Part shown: in pieces, positions 43,561 through 52,433 of the stretch | Numbering within the stretch: position 1 is the stretch's first letter | Layout: every line of letters begins with the position of its first letter | Assembly (NCBI GenBank): GCA_021841025.1 | Contig: JAKBWA010000009.1 | Location: forward strand, 1-64,000 | Length of the DNA stretch: 64,000 bases | Direction: 5' to 3' | Origin: Bacillota bacterium | GTDB taxonomy: Bacteria > Bacillota > Sulfobacillia > Sulfobacillales > Sulfobacillaceae | The notes under the pieces: model-generated | What the model saw: the letters and a program-made list of their open reading frames with translations, nothing else | Databases searched by the model: none | What the model was told of the DNA's origin: nothing | Made by a program: the position numbers and the translations under genes

Positions 43561-43933
43561 GGCAAGCCCGGATAACACCGGGAATGGCAAAATATTACGA
43601 CCCGCCACCAGGATGTGACGCCCGGGAATGCCGATTGAGGCCTTGGCTGATCTCACTTCTCCGGTATTCCCGAACCTCTCGGTGAAGGGAATAGCGGGTG
43701 TGGCGTACACCCGGTGCAACTCAATGCGCACAAAGGAAAATCTCTGCAAATGAAGCCAATTTTGCTGCTTGCCGGCGACCGTTGGCCGCCATCGTTACTC
43801 AGCCCGTAGCGAATGCTCTGATCAAGGCCGATCCTCCTATACGCGAGTGGGTTGCCGCTACCGTAACCGAGACCGCAGAGGGACCTGCACTGTCTTTTGT
43901 CATTGCTTACGCGGCCTGGATGGCATGGGATTA

Positions 43934-44194
43934 AATAGATTGGGGAAAACCATTCTCTTTACTGAACACACGGAGTGGCCAACCACCAAATTTGTTGCCA
44001 CATACCGTGACGCGTGACCTGTGGAAGAGACGTTTCGGGACATGAAGCAGACGTCTTGGATTCATGGGCACCGTAATTTCACAGAGTCGTTCCATGTTTT
44101 GTTTCACGTTCTGCGCATGGGGGTGAAATGGACTATTGAGGGATTCTATGGCATTTGTGGGCCAACCTTTGGCATAAAATCCCGGCACACGTAA
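43934..44194 (+). pseudogene. fragment of an IS1634-type transposase
   Basis: The frame reads RLGKTILFTEHTEWPTTKFV, then VATYRDA, a TGA at 44015, and VEETFRDMKQTSWIHGH. This matches the C-terminal catalytic block of IS1634/IS4-like transposases, where a block like GKxLLFTDxxxW precedes IVxAYRxxxxVExAFRxMK. Only about 50 codons are recognisable (to about 44085) and they include a stop, so this is a decayed remnant. Confidence 0.65.
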
Positions 44195-44263
44195 CCGGTG
44201 CACGGTGAATGTCTCGGCCAGTTCTTTAAGCGCGTGCTGCTGCTGACCCATCTGAGACCACAT
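44090..44263 (-). pseudogene. fragment of an IS256 (mutator)-type transposase
   Basis: On the minus strand the frame reads LKELAETFTVHRLRVP, then WPTNAIESLNSPF and HAQNVKQNME. This resembles the late part of mutator-type transposases (ETLTVxRLGVP, RSTNxIESM, NVKxW). No start or other domains are present, and the catalytic aspartates are missing. It abuts the IS1634-type fragment on the other strand. Confidence 0.5.
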
Positions 44264-44385
44264 TGGATGGCGAATCTGCTCGATCGAGACTTAGGACGAG
44301 AGGAATTTTGCTCTTCCCTTCATGTCATCACGGAACAGTGGCCGAGATTCACCAATAATCCTCATACCCGAAATTTTGTATGCTT

Positions 44386-44925
44386 CTATTTCCGCTGATT
44401 TGAGCGCAGTTCTTTAAAAACCAGGGCTTCTTGCTGCCGCAATTGTCGGCGAAACCTAATGGCACTCCATTGAGGAAAATAGCGGATATGCAACAGGTTA
44501 GTAGGGGTAGGTTGCCCGTTGTCGTCCAGCCCCCAGCGTTCCCGTAAGATGGTACGCCATAACGCATCAATGTGTTCCAGGGCTTTCGTCATGGCAGGTG
44601 ACGTCAAGTCGGAGCGATCAAATGGCTTCATTGCTTTAGTTGGCGGGGTTGATGAGAGTACACGATCTTGAAACAGACCGTGGTTTTTTGCCATGGCCAC
44701 GGCTTTTTCCAGACAGTCGACACAAATGGTCGTACCGGTCTTGGCTTGAGCCACAACTTTGTGTGAAGGACGGCGGCAGTAGCTGCAATATTGCTCATAG
44801 CTGTTGTCCCTCTCAGGGAGTAGACTGGCTAGCAACATTGCTTGACATTCTATGCAGAGATTCATATTATTGCGTGACCATAACGATCTCCCGGGTTCGT
44901 CATCACCGCAAAAATGGCAAATCAT
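44386..44925 (-). CDS. tandem ClpX-type zinc-finger protein
   Basis: A 179-residue protein with two C4 zinc fingers of identical spacing, C-x2-C-x17-C-x2-C: Cys 3, 6, 24, 27 and Cys 47, 50, 68, 71. The second (CSYCRRPSHKVV, then ICVDCLEKAV) resembles the ClpX N-terminal zinc domain. There is no AAA+ domain. Residues 90-179 are polar and helical with no known motif. ATG 44925 has GGAGG 7 bases upstream; the frame is open to 45003 without a site. An adaptor or regulator role by protein-protein contact is a guess. Confidence 0.75.
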   Translation of the reverse strand: MICHFCGDDEPGRSLWSRNNMNLCIECQAMLLASLLPERDNSYEQYCSYCRRPSHKVVAQAKTGTTICVDCLEKAVAMAKNHGLFQDRVLSSTPPTKAMKPFDRSDLTSPAMTKALEHIDALWRTILRERWGLDDNGQPTPTNLLHIRYFPQWSAIRFRRQLRQQEALVFKELRSNQRK

Positions 44926-45084
44926 CAAGGTGCCTCCTCTCGTGGATGGGATGATGGTAACGTAAGTATAACCCATGACCGTGCGACATTCTGGCATTGT
45001 CATGGGATGGCCCGCTAAGATAATAATCCGGCGCAGTTTTATCCAAAATGCACCGCAAAACTCCGCCGTTCAGGGAGGGGAGTG

Positions 45085-45828
45085 TCAAGCAGGTTTTTTT
45101 ACCAGATAAGCACTGAGACCCAGGCCACATGCCGCATACAGTATGGTCCCTGCCCCCCATAAAAGCGGGTGGATGGGCACGTGGAACATAATGGACTTTA
45201 AAAGGTGCAGGGGAGCAGTCGAAGGCAATAGCCACAATACTGCCGTCCAAGGTCCCAGCGAGGACAGCGGAAGCATATCTAAAAACAAAATCGCCATCAT
45301 GAGCAGATTGCCGAATAGGCCGGCTAACCCCTCATCAGGTGCTAAAAGTCCAATGATTGTGCCCACAGACCCCATGCCGAGTCCTGTCAACACCCACAAC
45401 GCAATGAGCCATAGTGAGAAATGGACTGAAAGATGCTCCAGATACCGGCTTTCCAGGGTAATCAAGGCGATACCAGGCCACGCGAATAACCCGTAGGCTG
45501 TCGCGAGAACTGTGACAAGCATTTCAAGAGACACCGGCAAAGTTCGGTAGTGATCGAGCGCCCGGGTCTCCTTCAGCCAGGCTATATATTGGGAAAGCAT
45601 GACAATTGTCGCAATAGATTCCGACAAGAGCATGGCGCCGGTAATAATGTCTTCTTTTTGGAAGCGGGGCATGTGATGATTTGTGAAATAAAGCAATAAG
45701 ACAATGCCAGCCGGCATTACGGCGCTGACGATGACATACGGGCGCCAGTTGCGCCTCAACCGCGCAAACTGCATTCGCATCAAAACCCGAAACATCGTAC
45801 CCCAAGAGGCTCGTCCTGAACTATTCAC
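45085..45828 (-). CDS. ABC transporter permease (ABC-2-like)
   Basis: A 247-residue protein with about six membrane segments. It starts with GTG at 45828, overlapping the ATPase stop (GTGA), with GGAGG 7 bases upstream. The reading frame stays open far upstream inside the ATPase gene, which is a shadow. Family features such as TRALDHYRTLPVS and a late LLPSTAPLHLLK match ABC-2 permeases. The cargo is unknown. Confidence 0.8.
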   Translation of the reverse strand: MNSSGRASWGTMFRVLMRMQFARLRRNWRPYVIVSAVMPAGIVLLLYFTNHHMPRFQKEDIITGAMLLSESIATIVMLSQYIAWLKETRALDHYRTLPVSLEMLVTVLATAYGLFAWPGIALITLESRYLEHLSVHFSLWLIALWVLTGLGMGSVGTIIGLLAPDEGLAGLFGNLLMMAILFLDMLPLSSLGPWTAVLWLLPSTAPLHLLKSIMFHVPIHPLLWGAGTILYAACGLGLSAYLVKKPA

Positions 45829-46787
45829 AAATCTTCCTCCTCGATGCTGTGGTTCTGATTCCAATTTTGCCGAAGAGACAAATAGGCATCTTCCAAGGAT
45901 GGTTCCTTGATGGCAACCTGTTCTATGAGTCCGGGATCGCGCAACCACCGGGAGAGCAAATTTAAGGCGAGAATACGGGGACAGGTAAACTGAACCGTCT
46001 GATCTTGCCAAGTAGCCTGGAATGTTTCTTGCACCAATTCGTTGTGAATCCGGGAAAGTCTTTCGTGACCCAAAGCCACCTTGATGGTGATTTTTAAAGC
46101 GTCATCAGTCTTTCGGCGCAGCTCATTGGGCGAACCGTCGTGACGTATGCGTCCATGATGCATAATTAAGACCCGATCCAAAACCTTTTCTGCCTCAAGC
46201 ACATTGTGAGACACGAGCAAGATAATGCGGGAAGGATCTTTAAGGCGTTCAATCATATTCCACACTTGATGGCGCATTAAGGGATCCAATTCATTGGTTG
46301 GCTCATCCAAGGCAACGACGGGGGTCGGGGCGACAACTATTGTCGCAATCCCTACCAACCTGTGTTCTCCTCCCGACAGCCGGCTCACCAACTGGTTTCT
46401 TAAGGGCGTTAAGTCCAGTCTTTCCATGACGTCCTGGGTCCTGGCGCTGGCAAAGGCCCATGATTGCCCGCGGAGCAAGGCGGTCGCCCGGATAGCTTCT
46501 TCCACAGTCAAATCGCCAAGAGCGAGCGGATGTTGCGGAAGGTATGCGATCTGGCTTTTTACCCAGGCATGGCCTGGACCAATCACCCGTCCGTTCAGTG
46601 TGATGTGACCTTGAGTGGATCTCGAGAGTCCAACGAGCTGGCGCAACAAAGTGGTTTTCCCTGCTCCGTTGGGACCGAGAATGCCCACGATATTTCCGCT
46701 TTCCAGGGTCAAATCGACGTCGCGATTGGCCCATAGCCCGCCATAGCGTTTGGAGAGATGCTCAAATTCGAGAACAAGGGAAGGCAT
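45825..46787 (-). CDS. ABC transporter ATP-binding protein
   Basis: A 320-residue ATPase. Walker A is GPNGAGKTT, the signature is unusual (LSGGEHRLVGIATIV instead of LSGGQxQR), Walker B is VVALDEPTNELD, and the H-loop is in LVSHNVLEAE. A C-terminal extension of about 95 residues resembles DrrA/CcmA-type proteins. ATG 46787 follows GGAGGAGGA. It forms a two-gene operon with the permease. The atypical signature could lower ATPase activity or mark a subfamily. Confidence 0.82.
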   Translation of the reverse strand: MPSLVLEFEHLSKRYGGLWANRDVDLTLESGNIVGILGPNGAGKTTLLRQLVGLSRSTQGHITLNGRVIGPGHAWVKSQIAYLPQHPLALGDLTVEEAIRATALLRGQSWAFASARTQDVMERLDLTPLRNQLVSRLSGGEHRLVGIATIVVAPTPVVALDEPTNELDPLMRHQVWNMIERLKDPSRIILLVSHNVLEAEKVLDRVLIMHHGRIRHDGSPNELRRKTDDALKITIKVALGHERLSRIHNELVQETFQATWQDQTVQFTCPRILALNLLSRWLRDPGLIEQVAIKEPSLEDAYLSLRQNWNQNHSIEEEDL

Positions 46788-47081
46788 TGTTCTTCCTCCT
46801 CCATCGAGTGCCTCGGGGAAGATGATCACCCGCCGGATTCAAAAATCCCCTGGGATAGTCCTCTTCCACTACGTGTCCTTCCCTGAGAATAGCACGGCTT
46901 AGGATCAAAAACGTGATTGATCTCACGCACAAAGCCCGTCTTGGGAAAGGACTGAGTAGAGGTTTTTAGGGGAATGTCCATAGGGTAGCAATTTTCTAAC
47001 GAGGCTACGGGGTAAAGACAACTTTGATAAATTAAAGAAAAGGGAATGAGCCAGCGGGCCGGACAAGGATGTGATCCCATC

Positions 47082-47786
47082 ATGACGTCATTTCGGAAAA
47101 CTTTCTGGTTTATGGGAGTGGGAGTGATATGGGTGGCCTTGATAGCATTAGGGGCCATGGAATTTCAGGGCCGTTTCAGTTCACCAAAGCCGGCTTTCCC
47201 GTCCCATTTTGCGTCAGCCACTGCAGGCTCTGTGCCGCCATCTTGTCGCACTTCACAACTTACCCTTCGGCTAGGAGACCAAAACGGGATAGCCGGGGGC
47301 AGCATTGTTCTTAAGCAATTGCATAATGTTAGTCATCAGGCGTGTTCTCTTCAAGGCACTCTCAGAGTGCATACCTTTGTCAGTGCCCACCCCTCGGCCC
47401 CTTTGCCCTTCCGCTTAGACATCACCTATGGAACTAAAGCCGGGCAGCCGGTGGTGATTAAACCTAAGGGGTGGGCATCGTTTTACGAAGTGGTGCACTA
47501 TCTTCGTTATGACCCCACATTATCCCTGCCGCCTCTTTCAAGTCAATGGCAATTGCCTGGAGCGAGTAGAACTCTCTTCATGGAGACGGCGCCTGATTCT
47601 CACAAGACTATTGGGGCTTATCGTATCATATCGGTTTTTATATCGCATATTTATCCAGGAAAAACTCCGTCCCATACGCTCGGCATTCAGTGGAGCAACC
47701 ATAGCGGCCATCCGCCTTCTGCTCCTCCGTTACGTTCTCGGAAGAAAAAAGTACCGGGAATGACGTCGTACGGCCGATTGTCATGA
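47082..47786 (+). CDS. membrane-anchored DUF4232-like secreted protein
   Basis: About 234 residues. An N-terminal membrane anchor or signal (FMGVGVIWVALIALGAM) is followed by an extracytoplasmic domain with CRTSQLTLRLGDQNGIAGGS, then CSLQGTLRV, the pattern of DUF4232, in which the two cysteines probably form a disulfide. The function is unknown. The start is uncertain: ATG 47082 has AAGGA 12 bases upstream; ATG 47046 has its purine run too close. The 294 bases before it (46788-47081) hold no visible gene. Confidence 0.65.
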   Translation: MTSFRKTFWFMGVGVIWVALIALGAMEFQGRFSSPKPAFPSHFASATAGSVPPSCRTSQLTLRLGDQNGIAGGSIVLKQLHNVSHQACSLQGTLRVHTFVSAHPSAPLPFRLDITYGTKAGQPVVIKPKGWASFYEVVHYLRYDPTLSLPPLSSQWQLPGASRTLFMETAPDSHKTIGAYRIISVFISHIYPGKTPSHTLGIQWSNHSGHPPSAPPLRSRKKKVPGMTSYGRLS

Positions 47787-47873
47787 TGTTCATCACGACA
47801 AAAAAGTGTTCAAATCAGTTCAGTCATTCTCGACAAAAATTTCCGGTTGTTGGTCGTGGGGTGAGGAGTTGAG

Positions 47874-49119
47874 TTAGGCATCCGATCTCTCTTTGATTTT
47901 CCATAGACCACTGGCCAGTATCACCAGGGGCAGAATGAGGCTTAGGGCAGTGGTCAGTACAATACTTATACCCCAAGGTGTCAACGAAAACGCCGGCGCT
48001 GAGCCCGCCAATGATGGCCAGAACACTCATGGCTATGCGTTGAGTCGTAAATATCCTTCCTAAGAATTGTCCTGGCGTAGTAAGTTGGCGAAGGGTGTTG
48101 AGATTTATATCCAAAATGCTGCTGGAAAGGCCTGATACTACCGCGCTGATGGCTAAAATATCGATAGTAACCCCATGGTCTTGATGGGCAGTGGTCATCG
48201 CCACGCCTCCAAATCCCGCGACGAACAGGAGACTGGCTACTCCCGTTAAAGGGCCGATCGCCCACCGCAACCAAAGTCTCGTGTGAACGACTGCCCCCAT
48301 AATCCCTTCGAGCGCTCCCGCCATGGCCAAAATTCCGTAGATCGGGACCGTGAGTTTTAAGTAGCGAATAACATATAACACATAGAGCACGCGCCACATG
48401 GCAGACACAATGCTGGGTGTCAGTGTGACAAAAGTTACCGCTCGCATTAAAGAGTTAGCCCATAGGATTTTTAATCCCTCCGTTATTTCCGCCCCAGTTC
48501 CTCTTCTCGCTGAATCGCTCCGAGGGTCAGGTCTATGTGTGTGATGACGAATGCGTGCCAAGCACACCAAAGCCACAAGATACGACACGGCATCAACAAG
48601 AATAGCTCCAGGCGGTGTTAACTACGCAACCAACACTGCTGCCAGCCCGGGCCCAATCAGTGACGCAACAAAGGCACTCGCTGTTAGCCAGCTATTTGCT
48701 CTTCCCAGAGAATCAGAATTCACCAGTTCTGGCAAGAAGGCATGCCATGCTGCCCCAAACGCACTAACACAGCCGAGTAAAACGATAACGGCATAAAGCA
48801 AGCTGATAGAGAGAACATGCATGGTTGCCGCTAGTGGCACTATTCCTATCAACATGGCAGCCAGGAAATCCCATCCCATGAGTATTTGTCTTTTGGGCAG
48901 TCTGTCAATCCCAACCCCGCTCCATAATCCCAGCATTATGACGGGCCCCAATTCTGCGGCTGTGGCCCAGCCCAATTGTAGTGCGGATGCATGGAGGGAC
49001 AGAACGAAGATTAGCGGCAAGGAAAATCGGCTGACTTCAGACCCAACGAAGGAAATGGACTCCCCCAGCCAGAACTTGAAAAAGTCACGAGGCAGCAACT
49101 CTTTTGGCTTTTTTATCAT
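47874..49119 (-). pseudogene. MFS transporter, broken by a stop codon and a frameshift
   Basis: The first 165 codons are a normal major-facilitator N-half (WLGESISFVGSEVSRFSLPL, then GVGIDRLPKRQ). A TAG at 48622-48624 interrupts the usual loop, and the same frame then continues (LTPPGAILVDAVSYLVALVC) for the C-half. Near 47969-47974, at a run of four C/G, the frame shifts: the other frame supplies the expected last helix (TTALSLILPLVILASGLW) to a stop at 47874. With two lesions the gene is very probably inactive. GGAGA lies 6 bases before the original ATG. Confidence 0.82.
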
Positions 49120-49311
49120 CCTCCGTCTCCTTGTCCAGGCTCTCCTTTTTGTTTATGGGGCTACCCCTAAAACTGACAGCACTGCCCATGAGAGTTCCTG
49201 ACGACTGCGTTCTATCCCGTTTATTCAAGATAACAGGCCATGGGTGTGAGGTGGGGACATTAAAATGACTATCTCACCCAATCTTCTCTCGGCTTTACTG
49301 CCAAAAATGTC

Positions 49312-49342
49312 GAGGACCTTCTTGATTTTCAAGAAGGTCCTC
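49312..49342 (-). terminator. terminator of the ferredoxin operon
   Basis: GAGGACCTTCTTGA (49312-49325) and TCAAGAAGGTCCTC (49329-49342) are perfect 14-bp inverted copies. On the minus strand GACATTTTTGG follows. It lies 27 bases after the last gene of the operon. Confidence 0.8.
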
Positions 49343-49368
49343 AGCAAAGATGAATTCGACATCCGGTG

Positions 49369-49710
49369 TCAGTGTGATCCGCCGCACCCGCAACCGGACC
49401 CAGATCCAGAATTGGGCACCGCGTTGGGAGCAACAATCCGAAATCCCCTGGTCATAGGATCATCGGAATAGTCAATAGTACCGCCGTGAAGTTGGGCTTT
49501 GGCATTGCGATCGACCACGAGCTTGGGACCAGAAGTCTTGATAACGGTATCGCTAAATCTTTTGTGGTCGTCCCACTGCATTTGGAATCCGCCTTTACCG
49601 CATCCGCAGGATGATCCTTGAAAAATCCGGATGTAATCTGCCAACGGATTTTGCGCTAATTTCAGCAGCGCTTTGGATGCATTCGGGGTTATTTCGACTG
49701 CGATTCCCAC
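49369..49710 (-). CDS. A-type iron-sulfur carrier (HesB/IscA-like)
   Basis: A 113-residue A-type Fe-S assembly protein. Family features are ITPNASKALLKLA, GKGGFQMQWDD, LHGGTIDYSDD and GFRIVAPNA, with conserved cysteines in SSCGCGKGG and in the tail GCGCGGSH. The doubled CGC clusters and the Gly/Ser linker are richer than usual. GGAGG is 8 bases from the GTG at 49710, which I prefer to the overlapping GTG at 49719. Last gene of the operon, probably maturing the neighbouring Fe-S proteins. Confidence 0.8.
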   Translation of the reverse strand: MGIAVEITPNASKALLKLAQNPLADYIRIFQGSSCGCGKGGFQMQWDDHKRFSDTVIKTSGPKLVVDRNAKAQLHGGTIDYSDDPMTRGFRIVAPNAVPNSGSGSGCGCGGSH

Positions 49711-49715
49711 TACAC

Positions 49716-50000
49716 TCACCTCCGTAATTTATCGTAATAATCGGCGTTGATTTGTATGAACTTCCGGTCTTCCGGGCTTAAGTCATCTTCCATGAATATC
49801 GCTCCCACAGGACATTCGGGCACACACGCGCCACAGTCAATGCAGACTTCGGGATCAACATAGAGCTGCGGAGTGTCATTGTACATTTGATCGCCGTCCA
49901 AGGAAGAAGCCGGGTGAATGCAATCCACGGGGCAAACTTCCACACAACTTTGATCCTTGGTCCCCGCACACAAATCGGTAATAACGTGGGCCAGTGTCAT
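49716..50000 (-). CDS. fdxA: FdxA-type 7Fe ferredoxin
   Basis: A 94-residue ferredoxin. The first cluster region has Cys 11, 19, 23 and 27 in CAGTKDQSCVEVCPVDC, and the second has Cys 53, 56, 59 and 63 in CIDCGACVPECP. The C-x7-C-x3-C spacing is that of [3Fe-4S][4Fe-4S] ferredoxins such as FdxA. It is a soluble low-potential carrier. AAGGAGG lies 4 bases before the ATG. Its position beside a complex I without NADH subunits makes it a candidate electron partner. Confidence 0.88.
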   Translation of the reverse strand: MTLAHVITDLCAGTKDQSCVEVCPVDCIHPASSLDGDQMYNDTPQLYVDPEVCIDCGACVPECPVGAIFMEDDLSPEDRKFIQINADYYDKLRR

Positions 50001-50057
50001 CAGTCCTCCTTACCTGGAAATTACACAACCTAGCGATCATTTGCTAGCCTGGCGCGG

Positions 50058-50387
50058 TTAGTTCGATTGTCCGGCCAGCACTTCTTCTTCCTCTTCTTCC
50101 GCGGTGTCATCGGAAACTTGCGCCACCACGCGCGATTTTTTGGGTTTGCGGTTTTTGGCATAGATACTGTCACGCAATTCTTTGTTGGGCTCGGCCCAAA
50201 AAGGGAGGGCAATGGCGTTGAAAGGACACATTCTCTCACACGCTCCGCAAGCCCAGCAAAGTTCTTCCGAGACCTCAACCCAGTTGCGCTGGAGGTCGAG
50301 TTCAATCGCGTGGGTCACTCCGCAAGCGCGGGTACACAGTTCGCAGCCTACACACCGTTCGTGATTGACAATTGCTATCGTTGCCAT
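50058..50387 (-). CDS. 2[4Fe-4S] ferredoxin-like protein with acidic tail
   Basis: A 109-residue protein with two complete [4Fe-4S] motifs: Cys 12, 15, 18, 22 (CVGCELCTRACG) and Cys 44, 47, 50, 54 (CWACGACERMCP). After about residue 65 a basic stretch and a run of glutamates form a tail that could dock a partner. ATG 50387 is 6 bases after GAGGTG; an in-frame GTG at 50396 lies within that site. It is probably the direct redox partner of the membrane Fe-S protein encoded just upstream. Confidence 0.83.
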   Translation of the reverse strand: MATIAIVNHERCVGCELCTRACGVTHAIELDLQRNWVEVSEELCWACGACERMCPFNAIALPFWAEPNKELRDSIYAKNRKPKKSRVVAQVSDDTAEEEEEEVLAGQSN

Positions 50388-50409
50388 TGAATTCACCTCG
50401 CTTGGGATT

Positions 50410-52221
50410 TTAGAAAGGAGGAGCCAAAGGATGACCGGGGTTTATTAAGGCGATGTAATAGTAGCCCCCAAGCAACAAGGCCATCAAAAGAATGACAGTA
50501 CCTTGCATGAGGACATTTATGGCCACGGCTCCGGGCCGGTTTTTGAAGTCCAGTTGGGTGATCTTCTGGGTGACGAACATCGAGGCTACGGCACCGATAA
50601 CCACCAATGCGATTTGCACAAATAAAATCCAGTGATAGGCAAAGTGGCGAGCATGCATATGCAGGTTGGCCGTGCCGAGCATATTCCAGCCAAACCCGAA
50701 AGGATCGGAGATGACTTGGGCAATGGTGGGTCCGTTGGTCAACACTTTAGGCAATTGCCGAGCCAAAATGCCTAACCCGAAGAGAGGGATCCAGCCATAG
50801 GAATAGCGCGTAAAAAGCTCCCGGGCTTTAATTTGTCCGCGGCTAATCCACGAACCTGCCTTCGCGATGATCCACCCGAAAAGGGGAAACAGAAAAATGA
50901 TCCCCAAGTAATCCAAAGGATTGGGATAGCCCGACAATTGTCCGTCCAGCGCCTTGGCAATAGGCACCCATCCCGTAGCGTTGCTCAGCCACGTGTCAAA
51001 TGCTGCATATTGCGGGGTCGCATTGACAATTTCGAAAAATAAGGCGCCCATCATTAATGCCACGCCGAAGGCTAAATCGAACCGCTTCTTTTTGGGCTGA
51101 TAAGCTTCTTTCAAAGGAGCATGCACGGATAATCCAATGTTTTCGTAAGGGCAGCCTTTAAAGCATTCACCGGTGAGTCCGCAATAAAAGTTTGAGGACA
51201 TACTCCCGGGGTACTCGTACCAACCGCAGCCATAGCTCCGGTTGCTTCCGCGCATGCACTCTTTCGTGGTGCAGGTTTTGCACAACGTGCGGTCTTTGGC
51301 TCGAAAACCCTCAAAGGGTGCCACGGCCGACACGACGCCAATGACGCCGTTCAAAGGACATCCGTAGTGGCAGAAAGACCGTCTTTCAAAAGTCACGGCA
51401 TAGAAAAGATCCCACATAATGATCCCCGCTACCAACATGGAGGTAAAAGCGGGCTTGCCGGGACCGGCCACATTATAAAATTCTTCAGCCCAGGTGAGAC
51501 CCAGAAAAAAGAATACGGAGATTAGCAAAGTGGAATACTTTTGCGGCCATTTCCATCCCATCGTAAGAAGTTTTTTCCCTTTGCCGAAGAGTCCCAGGCG
51601 CTGTACCCACTCTGCTTGGGCGCTAAAAGGACAAATTAGACACCAGGCTCTTCCTACCCCAATCATCAAAACGAACAAGACGCCGAACCATACATACCAC
51701 GTGATGACAGTGGCGAAATTGCGATTGGGATTGACCACACCGATAAGGCCGGCAATGATCACGATATTGAAAATAATCACATTGGGTAATTGGGCCGCGA
51801 ATTGGTACCAGCGGCGGTGAAATAGCCAGCGAAAGAAGGCATTTTGGGTCAAGTCGTAGCGCTTACCCGTAACCGAGCGGAAGAAATCACGCTGCATCTC
51901 AACCTTTTGCGCTCCGACCGTATCCGCTAGCGGATTTCTTTTTTTGGGTCCGGCGAATTCCCAGCGGCCGTTCCAGTTCTGGGCAATGTCTTTGACAGCC
52001 ATGATGACATAAAATAAGGTGGTCGGTATCCAAATGGCGAAGAAGATGAGACTGCGCCAAGTGGCGATGTGGGTGGGAGATTTCAGCATCCACCACGAAT
52101 AGTCAACAAACACCGTCATCATAAAGAGCGCGAGGCCGATTGGTGCTAATCGGTCCAGCCATTTATAAAACGGCTTCGAATATGGAGAAGTTTGAGGAGT
52201 TACTTGTTGTGGCGTCGCCAT
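50410..52221 (-). CDS. large NapH/NosR-like membrane iron-sulfur protein
   Basis: A 603-residue protein with about ten membrane helices. Cysteine motifs of the NapH/NosR/CcoG group occur on the same side: CLICPFSAQ, CHYGCPLNG, LCKTCTTKECMRG and YCGLTGECFKGCP, enough for at least two [4Fe-4S] clusters. Histidine-rich segments (NLHMHARHFAYH) lie in the C-terminal membrane half. Relatives pass electrons between quinol and Fe-S partners. ATG 52221 shares bases with the upstream stop (TAATG) and has GGGAGA 8 bases away. I infer exchange between the membrane quinone pool and the two ferredoxins. Confidence 0.78.
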   Translation of the reverse strand: MATPQQVTPQTSPYSKPFYKWLDRLAPIGLALFMMTVFVDYSWWMLKSPTHIATWRSLIFFAIWIPTTLFYVIMAVKDIAQNWNGRWEFAGPKKRNPLADTVGAQKVEMQRDFFRSVTGKRYDLTQNAFFRWLFHRRWYQFAAQLPNVIIFNIVIIAGLIGVVNPNRNFATVITWYVWFGVLFVLMIGVGRAWCLICPFSAQAEWVQRLGLFGKGKKLLTMGWKWPQKYSTLLISVFFFLGLTWAEEFYNVAGPGKPAFTSMLVAGIIMWDLFYAVTFERRSFCHYGCPLNGVIGVVSAVAPFEGFRAKDRTLCKTCTTKECMRGSNRSYGCGWYEYPGSMSSNFYCGLTGECFKGCPYENIGLSVHAPLKEAYQPKKKRFDLAFGVALMMGALFFEIVNATPQYAAFDTWLSNATGWVPIAKALDGQLSGYPNPLDYLGIIFLFPLFGWIIAKAGSWISRGQIKARELFTRYSYGWIPLFGLGILARQLPKVLTNGPTIAQVISDPFGFGWNMLGTANLHMHARHFAYHWILFVQIALVVIGAVASMFVTQKITQLDFKNRPGAVAINVLMQGTVILLMALLLGGYYYIALINPGHPLAPPF

Positions 52222-52433
52222 TATTCCCATCTCCCTTGATTAAAGCGGCTGATAACCATTGCTCCACCAACACTCAGCCAGAGTGCAATCGTCATGACGT
52301 CGACCGATATTAAATCGGGGGTATGGGTGTCAATGCCCAGAGCCAACAATCCTCCCAGAATAGCGCCGATAAATAGAAATCCCTGATCGAATTTTCTATT
52401 GGGATTGGGGTTTTTTTCGCGGGATTTGAGCAT
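52221..52433 (-). CDS. small two-helix membrane protein, first gene of the ferredoxin operon
   Basis: A 70-residue protein with a basic N-terminus and two hydrophobic segments (about residues 18-35 and 42-60). GGAGG lies 7 bases before the ATG. The stop codon overlaps the start of the large Fe-S protein, suggesting it is an accessory subunit made in equal amounts. No family is recognised. Confidence 0.7.
   Translation of the reverse strand: MLKSREKNPNPNRKFDQGFLFIGAILGGLLALGIDTHTPDLISVDVMTIALWLSVGGAMVISRFNQGRWE

Noticed and set aside
48622-48624. TAG in the MFS gene as programmed readthrough or recoding
   Set aside because: A separate frameshift in the same gene makes ordinary pseudogene decay the simpler explanation.
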